Below, piece by piece: positions 1 through 11,781 of a DNA stretch of 64,000 nt (its first letter is position 1; each line of letters starts with the position of its first letter). This stretch comes from Paralithodes platypus. Its lineage: Eukaryota > Arthropoda > Malacostraca > Decapoda > Lithodidae. The translations under genes and the position numbers were made by a program. The DNA lies in the NCBI GenBank assembly GCA_032716605.1, contig CM064485.1, forward strand, positions 28,237,558-28,301,557, written 5' to 3'. The notes under the pieces are model-generated. The model saw only the letters and a list, made by a program, of their open reading frames with translations, did not search any database and was not told the DNA's origin.

Positions 1-740
1 GCACGGCACAGCATGTGGATGACCTCCGAAGACACTCTGATGTACAAGACATGGGTATGAGGCATAGGCATACCAATACAAAAACCCGTAGACAGTATAG
101 TCCAAATGTAATAAACCTTAAGAGGTACATCCGTAACACTAAACAGACGGTACTGTTCAGACAAGTATTGAAAGAGAAAGTCTTTGTACAAGCATACAAC
201 CCCCCCCCCCCCCCTGTTGTAGGGAAAGGAAGAAAATACAGTACGGGAGGAAGAGACACAGGAGACGGTGGACGTCACCACATGACACTCTGTAGTTACA
301 TGACATGGGTAGGAGGCAGAAGCATACCAACACAAAACCCGTAGACAGTTGAGTCAGAAAGTAAAAACTGGAAGAGCGAAATCCTAAAGTGAAGCCAAGT
401 GGAAAGTATTCACAAAAACACAAGGCACGGCAGAGCAGGCGGATGCCATCAGACGACACACTGGAGGTACATGACACGGGTAGGAGGCATAAGTATACCA
501 ACACAGAACCCGGAGACAGTGGTGTCAGAACGGAAAAAGTGTAAGAGCGAAAACCGTAAGTGAAGGCAGGTGTTAAGTGTTTACAAAACAAAATGGCATG
601 GTACAGCCGGCTGACGACATCATCCGACATTCATCATGTACAAGACATGGGTATGCGGCATAAGCATACCAAGGTAAAACCCGTAGACAGTGTAGTCATA
701 ATGTAAAAACCGTAAGAGCGACATCCTCCATACCAAACAG
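1..740. repeat. 171-bp tandem repeat array with inserted poly-C module
   Basis: Four diverged units can be anchored on the shared word CATACCAA (or TATACCAA) at about 69, 323, 494 and 665. The last three are spaced exactly 171 bp apart. The first interval is 254 bp because an ~83 bp module with a C15 tract (200-214) is inserted. A second poly-C tract (787-803) follows the array, in the same TTTGTCA context as the poly-C tract of the intact DIRS element at 42,441-42,459. The array therefore probably lies in the 3' end of the decayed DIRS copy. Confidence 0.75.
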
Positions 741-1211
741 ACATGTATTGAAAGAAAGGCTTTGTACAAGCATACAAAAAAGACCTCCCCCCCCCCCCCC
801 CCCTTTGTCAGGGAAAGGAAGAAAATACAGTATGGGACGAAGACAGCAGGAAGAGAAGCAGGGGACACGTTGATGGAATGCGACCCAAGGCATATGAAGC
901 CTGGCCGTGGGCATGGAGAGGTATGTGCACACCGAAGCCCGTCCCGGCACAGTGGCACACACAGAAGCAACAGGGCGTGAATCTGGCATAGCCGAAGTTC
1001 CATACGAGTCTACAAAACAAACAGAAGGGGTCAAAGTGACGAACCCGAGGGAAGGGGCCCTGGCTATGGTTTGGAGCCGGACGGAGCCTAAAGCAGGTCT
1101 TCAGAAAGGTGACACCCCTTGTAAGGGAGCACCAGCCCCTTCAAGGCCTCTAAGGGTACCCCAAGAGTGGGCAGGCGGCCTCGAAAGATGTAGGACCGTA
1201 CATGCCGGCGA

Positions 1212-1496
1212 GTGTCCCAAACCAGTGATGAAGGGAACGGAACACAAACGTATCTATCATTTTGTGATAGAGTGGTAAATGAGTGGAACGCACTGCCCCA
1301 GTATGTAGTCGATTCCGAATCAATAAGGGAGTTTGAAAGTAATTTTGATAAAGCATGGGGAAGACAAGATTTGAAGTTTGATTATAAAACAAAAATACAG
1401 AATAGTAAAAATGTTGCGTCTGCTACCGCCGCCGCCAACACCGTGAACGACCGCAGCAGTGCAAGTACTGGTACTGAGCTGGATACACAGGCATAG
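1212..1496 (+). pseudogene. LINE ORF2 C-terminal fragment
   Basis: Translation around 1,240-1,390 gives FCDRVVNEWNALP followed by an SESIREFESNFDKAW-like stretch. This is the conserved C-terminal tail of CR1/L2/Jockey-type non-LTR retrotransposon reverse transcriptases (pattern RVVNxWNxLPxxVVxxxSxxxFKxxLDKxW). The frame continues about 35 residues in low-complexity Ala/Ser/Thr-rich sequence to a TAG at 1,494-1,496. No RT catalytic core lies upstream, so this is a 5'-truncated insertion inside the decayed DIRS copy. The family-level call is firm; the exact clade is not. Confidence 0.75.
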
Positions 1497-3889
1497 TTTG
1501 CCTTTTTCCAGAGGATCTACTGTAAGAAACTGTAAGAAACTGTAAGTAACCGAGGGAGCTGTGTGCTCACTACCCAGCGTCACGGAGCCAGTTAGGGAAC
1601 CCAATCCAAGATGACTGAAGCCCTCCATGGAGACATCAGCCAGCGCCGATGAAGCATATCAGCCAAGCCGAGGCCAAAAGGCGGCAACCACCCAGCCACA
1701 CAAACATTTATGACACAAATGCCAACAAGGGCCCTAGGCCCCAATCCGGCCCAAGAGGAAGCCGGAGACAGGGAGGGGAACGGATCACGGACACCATTGT
1801 TTCAGCCGTTTGGCAACACACTTGCGGCGGCAACAGAGTTTACATGTTGGAGCAGCGGTGGGGAAGGACTGTAGTGTTCCATAGGCCAATTGTCTAACCG
1901 ACAGGAGAGTCTTGTGAAGGTGCAGTCTCTTTGGAACACTGTTAAGGCTGGTGTGGTAACCGAGACTGCAGGAGCAAGTGCAGCGGGGGGGGACTCCGGC
2001 GAGTCGTGCTGAGGCACGGTGAGCACCACACCAACATCATCCACAGTGACGACTGGGCGGGGCAGTGGTGAGGTGGGACCTGATCGTCCTACAGTACACC
2101 CCAACTACCGAAAAGCAACCCGTCTGAGCCGTTACAAAGCATGTGAACGGACAAAGGACGGGAACCCAGTACACGTATGTATAGCGGAGCGTACCAAGCA
2201 CGGGCCGGCCACATGGGCGCGATCAACCAAACCCCGCGCCAGAAAAATCCCAGCCCGTGGAGGACGTAGCACATGAGGAGTGCGACGGGCGGAGGGAATG
2301 TGGACACCGACCGTCACCCACTCCATTCCGTGCCGAAGGCATCAGCGGATAAGAAGACCAACCGAATGGCCACCGACAAGCCCGCCAGGGCAAGACAGCG
2401 ATCCCGCAGGAAGAAGAACGGTACCAACAGGATCATGGCCCGGACGCGAAAACGAAGAGCCCTGACCACTTGCCGTGGTGGCGAAGACCCATGGTAGATC
2501 GGGAGCCCCACCCCCCTCACACGACACATCTGTGGCTATCCAGATGGCCGCCGGGGGAGCAGGCCAGGGCACCGCTGCCGCGAGCGAGCCCCGAGCGACC
2601 CAGTGTGATAGTCTCATATGTAGCAAGCGCGGTACCGGCCACAGCCAGTAAAGGGGGGGGGGCGATACAGGGAAGTGTTAGGGGACCAGTAGAACAAGGT
2701 AGTCGAGTCCGAGCTGGCCTAAAGGCACGGTCAGTGCCGCCCAAGGTAAAGATCCCAGCCGGGAAAACACCCAGAACACGTTCGTGAACGAGAACGGGCA
2801 GAACACGACAAGTGTGGACGTGGACACCCGACCCGGGGGAACAGGAGCACAGTGGAGGTTCCATGGCCCCCAGTGTGAAGGTGGGAGGACCGCCATGGGA
2901 AATAGCGATGGTGAACCCCAGGCCTGTGACACGGACGACTACAGCGAGTGTGTCCAGGACACAATGTGTGGAGATGTTATCGCGACGGCACCTCCCCCAT
3001 ACATGGACCGGAGTACCTGGGCCACCTCCTGAGACACTGCGTCGATGACGAGGAGTGTGCCCGAGAGGAGGTTGAGACCTCCACCTCCAGGCCAGACCCT
3101 ACTATACCCCGTCGTGCCCACGACCGGCGTGGCTAGTGCAGGAAGTGGGGGCGGGAGAAGCCGGTGCGGGCGCTTTGCGTCAGGCCCACCACCAAGTCAA
3201 TGAGACGGCCGGTTGAGGGGATGGGCCAGGAGGAGCTACGAGTTGTGCGGAGCATAGCCTCCCGTAAGTTGTCATGGAGAAAGGAACTACCATGGCCAAA
3301 CCCCCGTCCACCTGGCCGTCCTGACGAAAACGGAGAGCGGGCCTCACGCTCCGGCCTGTCCCCCTCCCGTCCGAGCAAGGCAGCGGAGGACGAGGGTCCC
3401 GGAACTTGCCAGCATAGTCCACCCACAGGACGGAACGGCAAACCGGGTACGAACGGCCACGGGAGGAGCGTATACAACGCCCCCCGCGGCCCGGCCCATA
3501 GCCCAAGCCCCAGGGCTCCTTGCCGGCGACGGACCACCACTCGCATGGTTGGAGGAGGACGACGAGGGCTTCGCCACGACCTTCCATTGTGCGGAGCATG
3601 TGTCGCTGAGCACAAGCAAGAAAGCCTCCTGCCAAGCCACCCCCAGGAACGTCAGTCCCGGACTTAAAAGGGCCGGTAGGAGGAGGTGGCTGTGGACGTC
3701 GGCAGGGGCTGACGAGCAGAGAAACCACCCGAACCAGTCGACGGCAATGGGTGGCGAACGTCCTGAACCGGGCAGGAAAAGCGAATGCAACGTAGGGCTG
3801 AAGAACCCAGTGAAGTCCGAGGAGCGGAGCAGCAGGCCAGACACAAAAGTGGAGGCCACGGCGGGGATGGACGGTAAAAGGTCAATGAA

Positions 3890-6300
3890 GAAAGGAGGGA
3901 ATCCAATACACACAGGACCAACGCCACGTGAGCGGAGGCCTGGGACCTGTCAGCGAGGCTCTGTGGCGATCTAGGAGCAAGAGGCCAACTGTGGAGCGGA
4001 TTCGAAGCACAGAAGGAAATTAACAGAGGACACATCAAGGGGGGGAAACCCAGCGAAGCAGCCGGTCCCTGGGTGCATATGAATACAAAGGGCATAGAGA
4101 ACCAGAGGAAAAAGATACGTGGCCGATTCCTGGTGACAGATACAGGGCACAGGGTACACCCAAGACTATAAAACCCACCTGTGGAGCGAGGTTCTAGAGA
4201 AAGAGGAAGAGGCAGATGACACCCTGCCTGTTTGGCGGAAAACGTGTGTAAACACAACGCGGAGTCAAGGCCGTACCCCCCTGGCAGTAAAAAGTCAAGT
4301 GTGAGCTACCCGACACCTAAGCGGTACAAATAGGAGGGGGAATCCAAGACACACAGGACAATCGCCACGCGAGCAGAGTCCTGGGACTAGGCAACAGGTC
4401 CCTGACTCCACCTAGTACACTAGAAGGCCGTCTGTAGGGCGGAAACGAAGCACAGGAGGACACAGAGGATAGGAAATCAGCCAAGTAGCCATATCCAGGA
4501 CCATATGTACATTCAAACTGAGACAGGGCACCAACTCCATCAATAACCGAGAAAAAAGGCGATGTGGCCGATTCCCAGATACAGATATACAGGGTACATC
4601 AAAAAGTAGAAAATGTGCTTGTATAGCGGAATTCTATAAAAGATGAAGAGCCAGAGGACACCAGGAGATCCTCGCCTGTGAGGCGATCTAGGCCCGTCGG
4701 CCTTCCTCCGAAGCAGGGTGCGTCCAGGAGGTGAAGGGCGAAGAGACAAACTTCACATCGGCGGGGGTCGTAAACATCCTTCGCGTAGCAGGCCGTGCGG
4801 AGGCAGCACCCCCGACCGAAAGCATGTTAGGCGGAAGCAGGGAGGAGCCGGCAGTACGGCACCAAAAAATGGGGGGGAGCGTCACACACCAGTGGAGGTG
4901 AGACAGGGGAAATGTATGAGGCAGTAGAGCCAAAATAGCAGTTGAAACCCAAGTAAGACAATATCCAGGAAGATGCCAAGTAGCAAGGAAAGTCAATTAA
5001 AAGACACCCACACAGTAGACCACAACCACCAGGGCTGGGACAAGCCCATTTGGCAAGACCCAACCCTGGTAAACAGGTCCAAGTCCTTTGGGGAAAAAAG
5101 ACCCCACCCAAAATACCTGAGAACCCTCCGGGAGAGCGGAGGGAGGAGGGGGCGAAGCGGTGAAGGTCTCGCCGGCAGGAGAGCGGGCACCAGCAGGAAG
5201 GAAAAAGGTCAAGTGTGAGCAACCCAACAGAACCCTATTAGAGGAAATAGGGAAGGGGAGGGAATCCAATACACACAGGACAATCGCCACTTTGGGTCAA
5301 GTCCTAGGACTTTTCAGGAGGTCCTGGGGGCCACCTAGTATACTAGGAAGCACCTGTAGGGCGGAAACTAGGTACCGAAGGAGGACACAAGGAAGAGGAA
5401 ACAGCCAAGCAGCTGTCGTCCAAGGAGTCCTGTCCAGGTACAATGAAAAAAGGTGGCAGAACAGGGCGCTGAAAACCAAGGCAAGTGAAAAAGCTATGTG
5501 GCCTAGGCCTTGACAAGGTATAGGGCACGACATGTCGTCCAAGAGCAGGGAGGAGCCGGCATCACAGCACTGAAAAATGGGGGGAGCATTACCCACCAGT
5601 GGAGGTAAGACAGGCAATATGAGGCAGTATAGCCAAATCAGCATGTAATACTCAGTAAGACAATATCCAGTAAGAAGCTAAGTAGCAAGTATATCAGGAA
5701 AGTCAAATAAAAACCACCCACACCGGAGACCCTCAACACCAGGGCTGGGACAAGCCCCTTAGCGAGGCCCAACCCTGGGAACAGGTCCAAACCAAATTTT
5801 GGGGAAATTTGTCCCATCCGAAATACCTGAGAACCCTCTGTGAGAGCGGAGGGAGGAGGTGGCGAAGTGGCGGCGGCGTAGGGACAGCCGGGAGTAGAGC
5901 GGGCACCAGCTGGAAGGAAAAGGTCAAGTGTGAGCAACCCAACAGTACCCTATAAGTTTAAATAGGGGCGGGGAGGGAATTCAAAACACACAGGACATCG
6001 CCACTTTGGGTCGAGTCCTAGGACTATTCAGGTGGTCCTTGGGTCCACCCAGTATACAAGGAGGCCGCCTGTAGGGCGGGAACCAGGTACAGAAGGAGGA
6101 CACAAGGAACAGGACAGAAGGGATAGGAAAAACAGCCAATCAGCCGTTGTCCAGGTACATGAAATAGGGGGCAGAACAGGGCGCATAAACCAAGTCAAGT
6201 GAAAAAGCTATGTGGCCTAGGCCTTGACAAGGCACAGGGCACATCAAACAGATAAAGGCGCTTGTAGGGCGGATTTAAAAAGATGAAGGAGCTGAGGACA
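3890..6300. repeat. Long-period degenerate tandem repeats (~700-bp unit)
   Basis: A block containing the words ACACACAGGAC and CGCCAC recurs at about 3,905, 4,350, 5,272 and 5,984. It is followed each time by a CCTAGTAYAC / TGTAGGGCGGRA module. A second block (TATCCAG...AAGTAGCAAG...ACCAGGGCTGGGACAAGCCC) recurs near 4,970-5,045 and 5,660-5,755. Best-preserved spacing is ~700 bp, with shorter units explained by internal deletions. The array lies in the region corresponding to the gag/5' side of the decayed DIRS copy. Long ORFs here in other frames are not believable genes. Confidence 0.65.
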
Positions 6301-7250
6301 CCAGAAGACCCTTGCCTGTGTGGCGAAAAAACGTGAGTAAACACGAAAGTCGAGTTAACTTGTCCAAGCATATCCCCCCTGTGAGCGGGGCCCCTATCGC
6401 GTACAGTTTCCAGACATCCCCCCCCCCCCCCTTTTTAGTGATCAAGTAACCACAGGCAGGGGAAGAACAGAAACATGGACTGTAAGAAAAACGAGAATTT
6501 AACCGAGAGCTACGAGACCGAGACTTCCCAGTCAGTGGAGACAAAAGGAAGGCAGAAGGAAAGGACCTGTGTGGATCATTCCAACGGCGGGCAGCTCAAG
6601 GCAAAAACCGATTAGCTTAAACACACAATTAATGAGAATTTTAACAAGAACGTAGAAGACCAACCAGCAAGTCAGTAGAGACAAGAGGAAAACAGAAGGA
6701 CAGGACTATGTGGCCCAATCCGACGGTGGTCAGCTCAAGTTAAAAAACACAGGCCTAGCCTAGTTACACAATTCACATAAAAGAGAAAACACTAGGGCAG
6801 CGTCAATCCCTGAGTGAAAAAACCTAGTAACAAAGCTAAACACTGCCCGAGAAGCCCCACAATTACGTTAAATTAATAAAATAAAAGGAGGATAGCCTAG
6901 GGTTCGACCGACATTTTCACCAGAACCACATATCCACGAGCCAAGTAGGCCCGGGGAAACTAAAAGGAACTGACAAAAGCGTGAACAGGCGAACGAAATA
7001 CAAGACCACCACCTATGGACAGGTTTAATAAACAAGTCAGAAGGGCTAAAGGTCAGTTGAGACCAAAGCAGCATGTTTGTGAGAGAATAAAGGCTGTGTG
7101 GCCTATGCTCACACAAAAGCAGAATCCAGAGAAACCTCATGCTCAAGTCTTGTAAAACATCGACACGTAGTCATATGAAAAAACAATAAAACAAAAAGTC
7201 ACAAAGGGAAAGAAACACAATGCATCCCGCGGGAAGCATCTCCCCCCCCA

Positions 7251-7968
7251 AGTTATGTTAAGGGTAGTTAAAGTGAACATGAACCCGAAAGCGAGGGTAG
7301 AATCGACACACAACGACCGCTACGCGGCGTCGCGGACCAAACACCCCCAAAGAAAACAAATAAATAAACACGTCTCCAGTGCCACTACGCGCACACCCAG
7401 TAAACACGCCATAAATCCGTATAAAGTGCTGCCTACATCACTGAACATCCTTCTAAAACCTCAACAGCCTGAAAAGGCTCACACTCACTAATAGTTGAAG
7501 CAAAGGGGATGCAAAGCAGGCACTCGCAAAGCACAGACAAAAAAGGCGTGTGACATCGACGGTGGGCGCGAAGTGACTGATACTTTGGCAGGTCCTGGCG
7601 CAGGCTCATAGAACATGGAGCATGGCTTAGAGGAGAGCAGCTAGATTAAATGGGTAACTATAACAATTCTTTCTCTCCTTCTTAGTCATCTCGGAGTGTG
7701 TACAATGTGCCTTGTAGTGAATTGAGGTGCAACTCTAGAGATTATTTGGTTACTTTGCGTGAGTACCGATAAATCGGCCCGCTGTGGTAGCGGCTGAGAT
7801 CATAAGCCCTACGTTGGAAACGTAGAGACTGCTGCTAAATTATTGGAATATGAAGAGGACCTTCGACCCCTCTCTTCGATGGTCGTCGGATCCCTTCGTT
7901 TGCTAATTGAATTTTATTATTTGTATTATTGTTTCAATTCATAAATTAAAGGTTACAGAAGACATTCT
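7251..7968. other. No gene recognised
   Basis: AT-moderate sequence. A 78-codon open frame at 7,255-7,491 (+) is Lys/Thr/His-rich and resembles no family I know. No terminal repeats, tRNA or clear exon seen. Confidence 0.5.
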
Positions 7969-9072
7969 TTAACATCTGAAGTGCGCATGGGGGTAATTAG
8001 ACACCTCTGCCTGTGCGCATGTATTTGAGCTGTTTCCATCACTAAAATATTCATTTTACCATAAATAGCATTAATACTTATCCATATGCGCCTATTATAG
8101 GTTGATTATAAAGGTATTAACCTGTTACAACAATAAAACAAGTGAAAACAGCGTTTGGATGGTCAAAATCGGCGATACAGGGCGGGAGTTACATAATGTA
8201 TGGGTGAGGCAACCTCCTTTCCCGCCAATTTCCCCCAAGGCTGGAGAGACACTGTCGATCGATACTCTCTCTCTCTCTCTTGCACTCGCTTGCTAACAGT
8301 GATGACAATGCCCTGCTTGCAACTCGCTAATGTTAGCACGAAAATATACCTCAGAATAAGGGAATAACAGGGAAAATAGGTGATAACTGAAGGAGGGGAG
8401 GAAAGTGGGGAAGGAGGGGAGGTAGAGGAGTGATATTTTGCATGGCCCAGGGGCAAAAAAAAAAAAAAAAAAAAAAAAATGTTTTTTTCGATGTTTAACC
8501 CTCTCACCACGGAAGGCCTCTTGAACGCCCATAAAAAAGCATATAACAGCTGCCCGGAAGGCCTCTTGAACGCCCAGTGGTTGAAAGCCTGTGAGCTTCG
8601 TGTGCGAGGCGTCGGTCCGACGCATGTAAACAACAGCCGGCTGGACCGACGCCCCGCATCTCCGGCCACAAGAAGGAGAGCGTCGCTTGTTCGTGTGTGC
8701 CTGTATGTTGTTGTTAAGTATCGAAAAGTGGTGTAAAGTGGCTGTTTTGGCCATAAAGTTATCTCCAATGAAATCATCATCACAGCTCAACCAGTTGACT
8801 TAGAGAGCTCTACTTAATGCCATTCTACAGGTAAATAACACAGCTACGCTTGGGGATGCGCGGGAATGCGGGAAGCAGTCTGATTAACGAATATACGGTA
8901 GCCTAGCCTAGACGTTTTTCGGCCAAAACACCCGGGTTTCGAGGAATATATATATAATACATAGCCGGGGCTGGAGGGTTAAAGTTGGTTTTTTGTTTTC
9001 TCTGACTCTTAAGAGTCTTCCCGCAGTCCGCCGGGGGAACTCTTAAGAGTCTTCCCTCAGTTCCCGGGTTAA
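7969..9072. mobile_element. TTAA-flanked (piggyBac-like) MITE, copy A
   Basis: The element is bounded by TTAA at 7,969-7,972 and TTAA at 9,069-9,072. The right end (TTCCCGGGTTAA) carries two direct copies of an ACTCTTAAGAGTCTTCCC-type module. The same ~65 bp end occurs at 37,215-37,282 (copy B) and, inverted, at 14,635-14,705 as the left end of the piggyBac element. Outside an internal insertion at 8,495-8,982 it aligns along its length with copy B. It contains a CT microsatellite (~8,265-8,281) and a poly-A tract (~8,456-8,479). No transposase is present, so it is non-autonomous. Confidence 0.8.
8495..8982. mobile_element. Nested TTAA-flanked MITE
   Basis: This 488 bp insertion is absent from copy B, where the flanks run together. 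It is bounded by TTAA at 8,495-8,498 and 8,979-8,982, with short inverted ends (CCCTCTCACC / CCCTCCAGCC read inward). The inner right end AGCCGGGGCTGGAGGG resembles the right end of the MITE at 49,979-50,418 (AGCCGGGGCTGGACGG). It contains a direct repeat of GGAAGGCCTCTTGAACGCCC (8,512 and 8,559) and a GCGTCGGTCCGACGC palindrome. Confidence 0.75.
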
Positions 9073-9247
9073 TGCAAATCAATTGCATAATGTACGAAAC
9101 TATTAATATATATTAATATGGGTTACAATTAGCACATTTCCAAAGACTTTCGATATATCTTCAATGACGATGTTGAACTTGACAGGAGCCGTTGTACAGG
9201 CACCTTCACCTGAGGCCTATGTCGGCCAGCCTTGACAACTTGTAGAT

Positions 9248-10987
9248 CGCTTCATCAGATTTTATTCGCCCAATTACTACCCAGGCAAGGAAATTCACGA
9301 CATTCCATTATACTTGCTTGTATTTTTGGCTTGGAATCCTCATTTGGTGACTATTATTATCGGTAAACCTGACTTTTTGGACCGACAGCGATTTCAGTAA
9401 GTTTTACTTTGTTTTTTGTATTTTTTCCTTCAGATATAGTGTTGTTTTATAGTGAAGAGGAGCGGAAATGAGTATTTACCCATTATCCAACAATCTAAAA
9501 ACACCCCCCCCCACTAGTGGGGAGGGCTATGAAGTTCAGGGAAAATGAGGGGTTAAAAGCGTAATAATACAATAATATAGCGTTTTGTATCAAAACTTGG
9601 CTCGGGTTTTTCCAAATTGCAAACCCATACAACCCAATTTTGTGAATACCCGAGCCAACTTTTGACGAAAGCTGGCTCGGATTTCACGGGGTGGAGTGGG
9701 TAGCCTAATATCTTGTTATAAAAATAGACAACTTTGGGAAGACATTAGCCTAACCCAACAACCTTACCTAACCTATCCTAGTATTATGGGTGGGGGCTGC
9801 CGCCCCCACACGCCGGCTGGTTGGGTTAGATTTTTTTTTTTTTTTTTTTTTTTAATGTTCTAGTCTATTAGCCTAACCTAACAACCTTACCTAACCTAAC
9901 CTAGTATATGGGTGGGGGCTGCCGCCCCCACACCCCCGCTGGTTGGGTACTGGCTGAAAATTTTATTTTTTACAATATAATGTATAGGCCTGTGTATTTT
10001 AGCGTTTTTGTTTTCCTTATAATACATTTCAGCTCTTAATGACATATATAGCAATGATGTATATGCTCTACCGAACCTTTTAGGCCTAAAAAGATCGATG
10101 GGCTAACTGTCGGTCCAAAACATCAGTATAACCTTATTATCTATCTATTTGAGGCATATTTCCTGAAATAAGTCTTGCAATTGACGAGGATGGGTGTGAA
10201 TGGGATCTGCCGTGTGTGGGCCTGTCAGCTCTGCAGACTAGTTATATATGTTCATTTATGGAAGTATTTAAAGTAGGCCTAGGCCTAGCCGAATCAGGGA
10301 GAACATGTTAGTCCCTATTTATAGCCTACTTTAGTAGGGTAGGCTAGGCCTATATTTTGTTAATCCAATAGGCCTAGCCTATGTTAAAATAGCCAACAAT
10401 AGGGTACCTAGGTTAACAAGTCCCAGATATTGAAAGAAAAAGTGGTAAAAATTGAAGAGACCTTGGACAGCCTTTTTACCTAACCTAACAAAACATAATT
10501 ATAGGCCTAGCCTAGGCCTAGTTAAAAGGCTGTCCGAGGTCTCTTAAATTTTTACCACTTTTTCTTTCAATATCTGGGACTTGTTAACCTAGGTACCCTA
10601 TTGTTGGTTATTTTAACATAGGCTAGGCCTATTGGATTAAAAAATATAGGCCTAACCAGCCTACTCTACTAAAGTAGGCTATAAATAGGGACTAACATGT
10701 TCTCCCTGATTGGGCTAGGCCTAGGCCTACTTGAAATACTTCCATAAATGAACATAAGATAACGAGTCTGCAGAGCTGACTGGCCCACACACGGCATATC
10801 CCATTCACACCCATCCTCGTCAATTGCAAGACTTATTTCAGGAAATAAGCCTATGCCTCAAATAGATAGATAATAATGGTCACCAAATGAGGATTCCAAG
10901 CCAAAAATACAAGCAAGTATAATGTAATGTCGTGAATTTTCTTACCTGGGTAGTAGGCTAATTGGGCGAATAAAATCTGATGAAGCG
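9248..10987. mobile_element. Foldback: large inverted repeat with ~455-bp arms
   Basis: The left arm (9,248-9,360 plus 10,141-~10,480) is the reverse complement of the right arm (~10,523-10,987), with few mismatches by eye and a ~45 bp central spacer rich in CCTAAC and GGCCTA words. The left arm is split by a 773 bp insertion at 9,361-10,133 that the right arm lacks. No ORF is present. It could be a foldback-type MITE or a local inverted duplication. I saw no convincing target-site duplication at its outer ends. Confidence 0.8.
9361..10133. mobile_element. 773-bp non-autonomous TIR element inside the foldback
   Basis: The ends are inverted: CGGTAAACCTGAC then TTTTTGGACCGACAG on the left, and CTGTCGGTCCAAAA then CATCAGTATAACC on the right. 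TTATTAT flanks both sides (9,354-9,360 and 10,134-10,140) and occurs once in the intact opposite arm, marking the insertion. Inside are two ~120 bp tandem units (~9,747 and ~9,868), each with a GGGGGCTGCCGCCCCC hairpin. The 7 bp duplication does not by itself assign a superfamily; if one mismatch is allowed it is 8 bp, as in hAT. Confidence 0.75.
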
Positions 10988-11590
10988 GTCTTAAGGACCT
11001 ATCCATATGGAAGCATACAACAGGAGTTGTGATTAGATGATACAATATTATATAACGGGTACCTATGTACCGGGTATGTAAGAATTGCAATAAATTATGT
11101 GAAATATATTGTTCATTCTTTATGCGGTACCATTGTCCAAGCATCATATATTTAGTCATTTATAAAAGTAAACCTGCCTACTAGACTTTCTGTTTTTGGT
11201 ACCGTATAGTACTGTAGACAGGACAGGTGTCAATTTGATGCAGAATAAGTATTGAAAATAAATGGTTTTCTATATTAGCCTAGTCAAAGGGGGTGATCAC
11301 ATTACTATTAACTTGAAACCCGAAACTTTATGATATTGCTGCACTGCCACTGAATGGTACTGGATTAAAACCTGGCACTTTTCATGTAGCAGAACTGTAC
11401 AGTATAAAACTTGGGGCAAATTGGTGCAGCTGTGGTAAATAACTCCATAAAGTATACAGAACTCGGTACCTACTAAGTGATCTGTATAGGATTCACTATT
11501 CTGAACTTATACATACAGGTATTTGTTTTTGAGGGAATACATAAGAGTTGAGACAGTCGAAGCCATGGGTCAAATTGGTGACCAGGCTAC
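10988..11590. other. No gene recognised
   Basis: AT-rich non-coding sequence following the foldback. No coding signature, terminal repeats or RNA gene seen. Confidence 0.5.
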
Positions 11591-11773
11591 GGTAAGATTA
11601 GGAGTAGTGGGCGTACCACTACCGACATACAGCATAAATCATCTATAAAACATTAACCTAACCTAACCTAGTACTACATGAATACTAGGTTAGGTTGTTT
11701 GGTTAGGTTAATGCTTTATAGAGGAGTTATGCTGTATGTTGGTAGTGGTACGCCCACTACTCCTAATCTTACC
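11591..11773. mobile_element. 183-bp palindromic MITE with 8-bp duplication
   Basis: Two ~80 bp inverted arms start GGTAAGATTAGGAGTAGTGG and end with its complement. They surround a short centre of CCTAACCTAACC / GGTTAGGTT. The direct repeat CAGGCTAC flanks it on both sides (11,583-11,590 and 11,774-11,781). An 8 bp duplication is typical of hAT-type insertions, though the termini are not the usual hAT CAG. A miniature foldback element is the simplest reading. Confidence 0.8.
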
Positions 11774-11781
11774 CAGGCTAC

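Larger units (their letters stand above)
1..7250 (-). mobile_element. Decayed DIRS-like retrotransposon copy
   Basis: Many short blocks run collinear with the better-preserved DIRS element at 41.6-49.6 kb: about 1,745 with 43,550, 2,190 with 43,610, 2,371 with 44,107, 2,497-2,600 with 44,240-44,350, 2,990-3,080 with 45,175-45,260, and 6,800 with 48,950. The minus-strand translation near 2,200 reads WLIAPMWPARAWYAPL, matching WLLAPLWPARAWYARL in the intact copy's RNase H region. Only ~360 bp separates the blocks that flank the reverse transcriptase, against ~750 bp in the other copy, so much of RT is deleted. Reading frames are broken throughout. Outer limits are uncertain and the left side may run beyond the window. 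Confidence 0.75.

Noticed and set aside
157..1034. Overlapping minus-strand ORFs of 112-157 codons
   Set aside because: They run through the 171 bp tandem repeats and poly-C tracts (Gly/Pro runs) and have no conserved motifs.
3133..3913. ORFs of 160-189 codons on both strands
   Set aside because: High-GC shadows within the decayed DIRS copy. They do not keep frame with the gag-like region of the younger copy.
11640..11720. Interstitial telomere (CCTAA repeats)
   Set aside because: Only two or three CCTAAC units, located at the centre of a palindromic MITE. Similar short runs are scattered through the window.
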